In this document: one piece after another, positions 5,207-10,578 of the stretch | Layout of the letters: the number at the start of each line of letters is the position of its first letter | Numbering within the stretch: the first letter of the stretch is position 1 | Assembly: GCA_026389655.1 (NCBI GenBank) | Contig: JAPLHL010000336.1 | Coordinates: 1-10,578 of the forward strand | Length of the DNA: 10,578 bases | Direction of reading: 5' to 3' | Source: Chloroflexota bacterium | GTDB lineage: Bacteria > Chloroflexota > Dehalococcoidia > GIF9 > UBA5629 | The notes under the pieces: generated by a model | Databases searched by the model: none | The model's input: the letters and a program-made list of their open reading frames with translations, nothing else | What the model was told of the DNA's origin: nothing | Made by a program: the position numbers and the translations under genes

Positions 5207-7132
5207 ATGACAGAGCTAAACCATCTTTTTTTGCCGTTAAAAGCAGGCAACCTGCAATTGAAAAACCGCATTATCCTGCTGCCCCTATCTATCGGTGCAG
5301 CAGCAGGCGGGAAGCCTTCCAGGATCATGAACACGTTTTTGGCCGAGAGGGCCCGCGGCGGCGCCGGTGCGATCTGCGCGTCTTTAAACCCCCTGCCCGG
5401 CGGTTTCCAGATGGTGGATGCGCTGGTAAATGACATAGGTGACGATACTTATATCCCGGCCCTCAGGGAATTAACCAGCCTAATACATGATAACGGGGCA
5501 CCAATCGTAGCACAGCTTGTCTCTCTGGAGTTCTGGAAGAGAGACGCCAGTTCACCTATCGAGGTCGTCGGCCCATCGGAAGTTGCAGTGAGGGCCAAAG
5601 GGCATAAGCCGCGCGCACTGACAATAGAAGACATACACCTTTTTGCCCGCCATTACGGTGAGGCAGCCCGCAGGACCAGGGAAGCCGGCTACGATGCAGT
5701 AGAGGTCATGGGAGGGATCGGAGGCTCAATCAGCAGGTTTATGTCCCCGCTGGCCAACCAGCGTACTGACGAATACGGGGGCAGCCTTGAGAACAGGATG
5801 CGCTTCCCGCTGGAGATAATACAGGAGATCAAGGCAAGGGCAGGCGATGATTTCACCATTCTCTGGAGATACTCCGGGAATGAATTCATCGAGGGAGGGT
5901 ATGACACGGAGGAAGCATGCAGGATTGGCGGCGTGCTGGAAAAAGCAGGGGTAAGCTGGCTGAACATCCAGGTTGGCTGGCATGACAGTCCCTCTCCTCT
6001 TGTAACTAAAGAAGTCCCGCAGGGTGGGTGGGTATATATCGCGGAACAAATAAAGAAATCCGTTTCAATCCCGGTTGTCGCCAGCTACAGGATTACAGAC
6101 CCTGTAATGGCAGACCGCATAATAGCGGAAGGTAAAGCAGATCTAATCGGCATGGCCAGGGCGCTTATCGCCGATCCTGAATGGCCGAATAAAGCAAGGG
6201 AAGGGAGGCTTGATGAAATAAACCGATGCATCTGCTGCTGCCGCTGCCTTGACCAGGGCCTCTCGCAGCACCAGCAGTTACAGATTTGCAATGTAAATGC
6301 ACGCGTGGGTGATGATATCCTGACCAATATCACACCGGCCGGCAAAAAGAAAAAGGTGCTTGTCGTCGGCGGAGGGCCTGCCGGAATGGAAGCTGCCAGG
6401 GTGGCGGCATTGCGCGGGCACACTGTTACTTTATGGGAAAAAGCAGATCACCTGGGTGGTCTGCTTGAATATGCCAAAATTCCGCCCTCCAAGGATGAAA
6501 TCATCTACCTGATCGACTACCTGAAAAACCAGATGAAGAAGCAGGGCGTGACCGTTGTGCTTAACAAAGAGGCTACGCCCGAATCAATTATCGAACAAAA
6601 GGCGGATGCAGTTATACTGGCTACCGGCTCCGAAGTGCTCGTACCCCCAATACCGGGCATTGACAGGCCCAACGTAGTGACTTCACTTGAGATACTCAGC
6701 GGAGAAAAATCCGTTGGCAATAATGTCATCGTTATTGGTGGGGGCACGATCGGCTGCGAAATTTCCCTGATGCTGGTGGGGCAAGGGAAAAAAGTCACTA
6801 TAGTTGAGATGCTGAGGAAAGTCGGCATGGATATCGGTCCCACTGAGCGCTTTATAACGATTACGTTGTTAAAGCAAAACGGGGTCGGTTTACAGCCTGA
6901 GACCAAAGCAATTGAGATTGTCGAAGACGGAGTAAAGGCAGTCACCAACGGGGAAACACGGCTATTTCAAGCCGACACCATAATATTGGCTGCCGGTATG
7001 AAGCCTTGCAATAAGCTTGCATCCCACCTGGCAGGGAAAGTTGCTGGACTTTATACCATCGGTGATTGCGTCGAGCCCAAAAGAATCGGTGAAGCTATCA
7101 AATCCGCCTACCGTACAGCTTTAAATATATAG
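5207..7132 (+). CDS. FMN/4Fe-4S/FAD ene-reductase (2,4-dienoyl-CoA reductase / Old Yellow Enzyme family)
   Basis: A 641-residue NAD(P)H-dependent flavoenzyme expected to reduce a C=C bond next to a carbonyl or CoA thioester, like FadH, 2-enoate reductase or BaiCD. The N-terminal FMN barrel (about 1-330) has SPLANQRTDEYGGSLENR and GWH (H259, matching the catalytic His of E. coli FadH). The 4Fe-4S site is C341-x2-C344-x2-C347 plus C361, the trimethylamine-dehydrogenase-type spacing, with extra cysteines at 343 and 345. Two dinucleotide folds follow: VVGGGPAGMEA (about 385-396) and VIGGGTIGCEI (about 508-518), and a C-terminal IGDCVEPKRIGEA for FAD. The position of the FadH proton-donor Tyr166 is Gly173 here. 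ATG 5207 has GGAG about 9 bases upstream. It is monocistronic; the next gene downstream is convergent. Cofactors are firm, substrate unknown. Confidence 0.93.
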   Translation: MTELNHLFLPLKAGNLQLKNRIILLPLSIGAAAGGKPSRIMNTFLAERARGGAGAICASLNPLPGGFQMVDALVNDIGDDTYIPALRELTSLIHDNGAPIVAQLVSLEFWKRDASSPIEVVGPSEVAVRAKGHKPRALTIEDIHLFARHYGEAARRTREAGYDAVEVMGGIGGSISRFMSPLANQRTDEYGGSLENRMRFPLEIIQEIKARAGDDFTILWRYSGNEFIEGGYDTEEACRIGGVLEKAGVSWLNIQVGWHDSPSPLVTKEVPQGGWVYIAEQIKKSVSIPVVASYRITDPVMADRIIAEGKADLIGMARALIADPEWPNKAREGRLDEINRCICCCRCLDQGLSQHQQLQICNVNARVGDDILTNITPAGKKKKVLVVGGGPAGMEAARVAALRGHTVTLWEKADHLGGLLEYAKIPPSKDEIIYLIDYLKNQMKKQGVTVVLNKEATPESIIEQKADAVILATGSEVLVPPIPGIDRPNVVTSLEILSGEKSVGNNVIVIGGGTIGCEISLMLVGQGKKVTIVEMLRKVGMDIGPTERFITITLLKQNGVGLQPETKAIEIVEDGVKAVTNGETRLFQADTIILAAGMKPCNKLASHLAGKVAGLYTIGDCVEPKRIGEAIKSAYRTALNI

Positions 7133-7185
7133 GTCGGCTAACATCAGTGATAAATCAATCAAAACGGGTATCAGTGTTGCTGACC
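7132..7185. repeat. Imperfect inverted repeat after the ene-reductase stop codon
   Basis: GGTCGGC-t-AACA (7132-7143) can pair with TGTTGCTGACC (7175-7185), with one G-U pair and one bulge, around a 31-base loop. It begins on the stop codon. There is no T-run after it, so it is not a clear terminator. I saw no better terminator in the 142 bases between the convergent genes. Confidence 0.2.
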
Positions 7186-7274
7186 GGCGTCAATATTGTT
7201 CAGCTTTTAATCATGGACTAGCTAAGGTTTCTTGGAAAGTATCTTCTTCACTGCGACAGCCGGGTAAAGTCAGT

Positions 7275-7406
7275 CTAAGAAACAAACTTGATGCTTATAT
7301 AAACGATCAAACCTATCAAGAGTATCCCGACAAGCAAAATACCGGCGAACAGCGCCGCCAATTTCCCATCCCTGTTAACCAGTTCCACTACAACATTCTT
7401 CGCCAT
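7275..7406 (-). CDS. Small single-helix membrane protein, 43 residues
   Basis: ATG 7406 is preceded by AGGAGAAAGGC at good spacing. The product starts with a short polar stretch (MAKNVVVELVNRDGK), continues with one hydrophobic helix (about residues 16-37, LAALFAGILLVGILLIGLIV), and ends in SIKFVS. It is probably a one-pass inner-membrane protein with the N terminus inside. I do not recognise a family. It is the last of three tiny co-oriented genes; the gap to the 52-residue gene (83 bases) contains a perfect AGGCCGGCCT palindrome at 7471-7480. The strong ribosome site and clean membrane-protein composition are the evidence that it is real. Confidence 0.65.
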   Translation of the reverse strand: MAKNVVVELVNRDGKLAALFAGILLVGILLIGLIVYISIKFVS

Positions 7407-7489
7407 TGCCTTTCTCCTGACTTTATTTTCCTGTTTATTTTTATTGAAGCCACTAACTGCCGACCATTTCAGGCCGGCCTATAATATGG

Positions 7490-7648
7490 TTAAAAGAGTT
7501 TAAATATCTTTCGTAGCAACCAGATAATGATGAGAATGACTGCAATGACAAGTGCGATATGGATTAGCCAGCCCAAAACAGGAAAAACTATAAAACCCAA
7601 CAGCCACAAAACTAATAAAATAATACCGATAATTAATAAGATATCCAT
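7490..7648 (-). CDS. lmo0937-type (DUF5670-like) small membrane protein, 52 residues
   Basis: ATG 7648 has AAAAAGGAAAA upstream. The product is almost wholly hydrophobic: a first helix (about 2-22) with the LLVLWLLGF signature, a short turn with a Pro and Gly, GWLIHIALVIAVILII (about 26-42) as the second helix, then a basic end (WLLRKIFKLF). This matches the small two-helix membrane proteins annotated as lmo0937 family or DUF5670, which are widespread, often lie near stress genes and have no defined biochemical role. It sits 82 bases after the 58-residue gene and probably shares its transcript. Family assignment is from pattern recognition, not a search. Confidence 0.75.
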   Translation of the reverse strand: MDILLIIGIILLVLWLLGFIVFPVLGWLIHIALVIAVILIIIWLLRKIFKLF

Positions 7649-7730
7649 GGTGTTTTCCTTTTTAATAAATATTCTTTTAAGTTGAAATCCTTGTTAGATG
7701 GTCTGGTCTTCATTTACGGCTTTTATTACA

Positions 7731-7907
7731 CTATATATTTTTCAACCAACTCGTTTTATTTTTTTCCTTGTACTCACTAAGGGGCTTGTACTGCTTAATA
7801 ATTTCTTTGATAGCTTCCTCGTTGTTTTTCTTGTTGTGTTCGATCCTGAAAACCTCGACAATCTTATCCTCGTCATCAGATAATTCGATTTGAACTCTTA
7901 CTGTCAT
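7731..7907 (-). CDS. Small charged protein, 58 residues, unknown function
   Basis: ATG 7907 is preceded by ACAGGAGGC, one of the strongest ribosome sites in the window. The product begins with a beta-strand-like MTVRVQIELSDDEDKIVEVF, followed by a charged helix with NNEEAIKEIIKQY (28-40) and a lysine-rich tail ending KTSWLKNI. Strand plus helix with an EAI-x-xII-xxY pattern recalls small DUF2683-type or ribbon-helix-helix-like proteins, but this is only a resemblance. It has no membrane segment. It is the first of three tiny genes on this strand; the start lies 268 bases beyond the end of the HD-GYP gene, with no clear promoter. Confidence 0.7.
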   Translation of the reverse strand: MTVRVQIELSDDEDKIVEVFRIEHNKKNNEEAIKEIIKQYKPLSEYKEKNKTSWLKNI

Positions 7908-8150
7908 GTTATTTGCCTCCTGTAATTACCATAGGTTAATAGTAGCAACATGGCCATAGCATAGTTATATAACCGGGCCGGGGTATATTAAATACTTATG
8001 ACATTTGGCGGTTTCTCCCGTGGTCAATTGACGAAATATATACCTTTGAAGTGTTTGATTGGAGATCGATTATGACTTACATGGTAAGATTTATATAAGG
8101 TCCAGTATTGTTTCACCACCCAACAAGTGCCCGTTTTGCGGATGTCAATT

Positions 8151-8164
8151 TGCCCCTGTGGGCA
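8151..8164 (-). terminator. Short hairpin after the HD-GYP gene
   Basis: TGCCC (8151-8155) and GGGCA (8160-8164) form a 5-base stem with a 4-base loop, 11 bases after the stop on the minus strand and followed there by AAATTG. The stem is short and has no real U-tract, so this is a weak terminator candidate. Confidence 0.25.
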
Positions 8165-8175
8165 GAATGTTTACA

Positions 8176-9639
8176 TTAAACAGATTTAAACTCGAACTTA
8201 CCGCTGTTGAAGAGCTCCAGGCAGGCATCCACCACGTCAGGATCGTAAAGCCTGCCCTTGTTCTTTGATATTTCCTCAAGTGCCTTCTCAATACCCAGCG
8301 CAGGCCGGTATGGGCGGTGTGAAGACATGGCTTCAATCACGTCTGCAACAGCAAGTATCTTAGCTTCCAGTAGAATATCCTCACCCTTTAGCCGGTTGGG
8401 ATAACCTGAACCGTCCAGCCTTTCATGGTGCTGCAGGACAGCCTGTGCAATAGCACACGGAAAATCCATGCCTTTTACGATATCATAGCCAGCCTGGGCA
8501 TGGGCTTTTATCAAGGCAAATTCCATATCGGACAGTTTTCCAGGTCTACTGAGGATATCTGAAGGAACATATATTTTCCCGATATCATGGATTATTGCCG
8601 ACATTCTGAGCTGATCAATCCGGGTATCTTCTAACTTCATTTCCCTGGCTATGGCAACGGCCAGGTCGGCTACTTTCTGTTGATGGCCTGCAGTATAAGG
8701 ATCTCTCGTTTCCACTATTTTGGCCATGGTATTGATAGCGTCATTCAAGGTTTTCTGCAGATTTTCGTAGCTTTTTAAAAGCTTTTCTTCAGATAACTTG
8801 CGCTCGGTAATATCCGTCATCAGGGCTGTGATGCCTACAATCTTTCCATCTTTATATAGCGGCCGGCTGGACGAGCGCACAAATATCAGCCTGCCGTCTT
8901 TATCCACTACACGAAAATCCCATGGTTCCAACTGCCCGGTCGCCAGGTGGTTGAGACTGCCCATAAGGCCCGACAGATCATCTGTGTGAATAAGAGGGGT
9001 AAAAGGTTTCCCTATTAAGTCACTGACCTTGTACCCGGTAAAGCGCTCAACTGCCGGGCTGATATAGGTTATATTCCCCTTGGTATCCAGTGTGTATAAG
9101 ACGTCGTTGATATTCTCTACCAGTGACCGGTATTTTTCTTCTGATGCCCTCAGCACCTCCTCGCTCTCCTGCAGCTTGTTCACCAACTCATCCTTCTCTT
9201 TGGTCCTCGTGGTTACTTCGGACTCCAGTTCTTTCTGGTAATTACTCATCAAGTCGTTGTAGGCCTTGACCTTTAGTAAGGACCTGACACGGGTTAAAAG
9301 CTCCATCTTATCAAAAGGCTTTGAAAGAAAATCATCACAACCGGCTTCAATCCCTTTTACCCGGTTTCCCGTTTCCCGCAGTGCGGTAACTAAAATTATC
9401 GGAAGCAGCCGATTCTTAGCATCTTGCCTGACCCTGCGGGTGACTTCAAAACCATCCAGTCCGGGCATCATTACGTCCAATAGGATCAGATCTATTTGAT
9501 TACCGGATAGTTTCTGTAGCGCTTCTTCACCGTTCACAGCCGTGACAATTTCATAACCCTCTGGAACAAGATATGCTTCGAGAAGTTCAACGTTCTGGGA
9601 CTGGTCATCGACAACTAAAATTAATGGCTTGTCTTTCAT
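8176..9639 (-). CDS. REC-PAS-HD-GYP response regulator, probable cyclic-di-GMP phosphodiesterase
   Basis: A 487-residue cytoplasmic signalling protein expected to break down cyclic di-GMP when phosphorylated. In order: a receiver domain (1-125) with D11/D12, phospho-acceptor D55, T85 and K107; a coiled-coil linker (about 130-168); a PAS domain (about 168-282) with YISPAVERFTGY and a PAC-type TDITERK end; a second short helix; then an HD-GYP domain (about 300-480). The HD-GYP domain has RDPYTAGH, HD at 351-352 with K355, HHERLDGSGYP (404-414) and an intact GYP. All key metal-ligand motifs are present, so it looks active. The ATG at 9639 has only a modest AGAGATGGAAG upstream. It lies 42 bases behind the single-domain regulator and is probably co-transcribed with it and the histidine kinase. 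Confidence 0.93.
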   Translation of the reverse strand: MKDKPLILVVDDQSQNVELLEAYLVPEGYEIVTAVNGEEALQKLSGNQIDLILLDVMMPGLDGFEVTRRVRQDAKNRLLPIILVTALRETGNRVKGIEAGCDDFLSKPFDKMELLTRVRSLLKVKAYNDLMSNYQKELESEVTTRTKEKDELVNKLQESEEVLRASEEKYRSLVENINDVLYTLDTKGNITYISPAVERFTGYKVSDLIGKPFTPLIHTDDLSGLMGSLNHLATGQLEPWDFRVVDKDGRLIFVRSSSRPLYKDGKIVGITALMTDITERKLSEEKLLKSYENLQKTLNDAINTMAKIVETRDPYTAGHQQKVADLAVAIAREMKLEDTRIDQLRMSAIIHDIGKIYVPSDILSRPGKLSDMEFALIKAHAQAGYDIVKGMDFPCAIAQAVLQHHERLDGSGYPNRLKGEDILLEAKILAVADVIEAMSSHRPYRPALGIEKALEEISKNKGRLYDPDVVDACLELFNSGKFEFKSV

Positions 9640-9681
9640 CTTCCATCTCTTTTGTATTTACCTTTTCAACATATTAGAAAA

Positions 9682-10047
9682 TCACTTAATAAATTGACTA
9701 ATTTCTTTAGCAAAGGTGCGCGTATTTATCGGCTTGCCTATGAATCCGCTGTTAGTTATGGTTTTTATCTCTTCTTTTCCTTCTCCCAGTACAGAAGCAG
9801 TCACAAAAACAATGGGAATAACGCTTGTCTCTTTGTCTCGACGCAATATCTTGGCGGCTTCGGAACCGCGCATATCCGGAAGCCGCATATCCATAATTAT
9901 GATATCCGGTTTTTCTTTCCTGGCAATGGCAATTGCGGCGGAAGCATTATCAGCTACAAATACTTCAAAACCGGCAACCTCCATGAGGTCTTTTTCCAGC
10001 ATCAGGTTGTTTGCATTATCATCGACAATCAGTGCTCTCTTGCTCAT
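9682..10047 (-). CDS. Single-domain response regulator (CheY/DivK type)
   Basis: A 121-residue stand-alone receiver domain with no output domain. Seen: acidic pair D9/D10, phospho-acceptor D53 in IIIMDMRLPD, T83 in VFVTAS, and K105 in GFIGKPI, the complete phosphorylation set. The start at 10047 was chosen because a GGAAGGGGG site precedes it and the kinase gene ends just 1 base upstream (TGA-G-ATG), so translation is very likely coupled. An ATG at 10071 lies inside the kinase and is less likely. By context it is phosphorylated by the adjacent kinase. It may act as a phosphate shuttle or compete with the receiver of the downstream HD-GYP protein. Confidence 0.93.
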   Translation of the reverse strand: MSKRALIVDDNANNLMLEKDLMEVAGFEVFVADNASAAIAIARKEKPDIIIMDMRLPDMRGSEAAKILRRDKETSVIPIVFVTASVLGEGKEEIKTITNSGFIGKPINTRTFAKEISQFIK

Positions 10048-10048
10048 C

Positions 10049-10578
10049 TCACACCCCCTTCCTTGATACAATAGGCAAAGTAAACCTGACTTCCGTGCCT
10101 TTATTTAGCCCCCCTGATTCTACGAAAAACTTCCCACCGTGCAGCTCAACCAGCTTTTTAGAGAGCGGCAAACCGAGCCCTGTCCCCTCAGTTACCCGGG
10201 AATATGGGGTATCGACACGGAAAAACCCTTCAAATATTTTCCCCATGTTTTCAGAAGCGATCCCTGCTCCCGTATCCCAGACCACTATTTCTATCCCAGA
10301 ATCGGTCGTTTGCCCCCTCATGCCGATTTGACCGCCCTCGGGGGTAAACTTCACTGCGTTTGAAAGCAAGTTATAAAGTATCTCTTTTACCTTGAGCTCA
10401 TCCGCCTCAATATTCGGCAGATCCGCGGATATTTCAAGCAACATATGAAGCTTCTTTTTACGGACCATATCCGCTACCAGCATGGAAAGCTCATTTAATT
10501 CGCTTTTCGTGTGTAAGCTTGATAATGCCAGCTTCATCTTTCCGGCTTCAACTTTTGCCATATCAAGTATCTGATTTA
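10049..10578 (-). CDS. Sensor histidine kinase, C-terminal part (runs off the window)
   Basis: The frame is open through the right edge of the window; an ATG at 10561 is internal, because the preceding codons read NQILD, continuing into MAKVEAGKM, the end of a HisKA dimerisation helix. The phospho-accepting His lies outside the window. Visible ATPase landmarks: N box (EILYNLLSNAVKFTPEGG), G1 box (DTGAGI), F box (FEGFFRVD) and G2 box (GTGLGLPLSKKLVELHGG), then the final FTLPI strand. All ATP-binding motifs are intact. It is first of the visible signalling genes and abuts the response regulator by 1 base. The sensor domains and signal cannot be told. Confidence 0.93.
   Translation of the reverse strand, partial: NQILDMAKVEAGKMKLALSSLHTKSELNELSMLVADMVRKKKLHMLLEISADLPNIEADELKVKEILYNLLSNAVKFTPEGGQIGMRGQTTDSGIEIVVWDTGAGIASENMGKIFEGFFRVDTPYSRVTEGTGLGLPLSKKLVELHGGKFFVESGGLNKGTEVRFTLPIVSRKGV

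Noticed and set aside
7197..7484. A plus-strand open frame of about 95 codons across the small-gene region
   Set aside because: No convincing start codon with a ribosome site. It is antisense to the 43-residue gene, whose start signals and composition are much better.
7698..7883. A 61-codon plus-strand frame rich in Phe and Leu
   Set aside because: It is the reverse of the 58-residue gene, whose Lys/Glu codons read as Phe/Leu on the other strand.
7964..7973. GTTATATAAC palindrome upstream of the 58-residue gene
   Set aside because: Short and AT-rich; may be part of a -10 region, but no matching -35 is seen.
8059..8268. A plus-strand frame starting with TTG and containing KCPFCGCQF, like a piece of a zinc ribbon
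   Set aside because: It has only one Cys pair plus a nearby Cys, no good ribosome site, and its second half is antisense to the well-supported HD-GYP gene. Probably chance, or at most a worn remnant.
1..10578. CRISPR arrays, tRNA or rRNA genes, insertion sequences, attachment sites or phage genes
   Set aside because: No regularly spaced repeats, no transposase or integrase reading frames, and no tRNA-like or rRNA-like sequence were seen on either strand.

Overview
The window reads as bacterial chromosome, probably from an anaerobe. The signs are Shine-Dalgarno-led genes with short spacing, an iron-sulfur flavoenzyme of the 2,4-dienoyl-CoA reductase type, thiolase-fold/DUF35 CoA-pathway genes, and a histidine kinase / response regulator / HD-GYP cascade. 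I cannot assign a phylum from the sequence; an anaerobic lineage such as Chloroflexota (Dehalococcoidia) is compatible, but that is a guess.

Layout. (1) 58-564, minus: a small DUSP23-like dual-specificity phosphatase. (2) 702-3959, minus: a tight four-gene operon, transcribed right to left: an intact thiolase-fold protein, a second thiolase-fold protein broken by a deletion plus frameshift, and two DUF35 (zinc ribbon plus OB fold) proteins. It ends at a long perfect hairpin at 647-681. (3) 3960-4343: a 384-base divergent control region with candidate promoters for both directions and inverted repeats. (4) 4344-5057, plus: a TetR-family regulator. (5) 5207-7132, plus: an FMN/4Fe-4S/FAD ene-reductase preceded by a good promoter whose start point is overlapped by a palindrome. 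(6) 7275-7907, minus: three very small genes, each with a clear ribosome binding site: a 58-residue soluble protein, a 52-residue membrane protein of the lmo0937/DUF5670 type, and a 43-residue one-helix membrane protein. (7) 8176-10578, minus: the end of a sensor histidine kinase (continuing past the window edge), a single-domain response regulator, and a REC-PAS-HD-GYP protein.

How the parts may work together. The thiolase/DUF35 operon, the TetR gene and the ene-reductase look like one acyl-CoA or enone degradation locus. A palindrome of form GAAA-N5-TTTC occurs once between the divergent operon and the regulator and once at the start of the ene-reductase transcript, so the TetR protein may control both. 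The intact thiolase-fold protein lacks the usual thiolase Cys and His residues. This recalls Ltp2-type aldolases, which also work with a DUF35 partner, more than a true thiolase. The ene-reductase lacks the tyrosine that acts as proton donor in E. coli FadH. The operon may therefore handle an unusual substrate.

The stretches 7133-7274 (convergent gene ends) and 7908-8175 hold no convincing gene. The first 57 bases hold nothing I can name.
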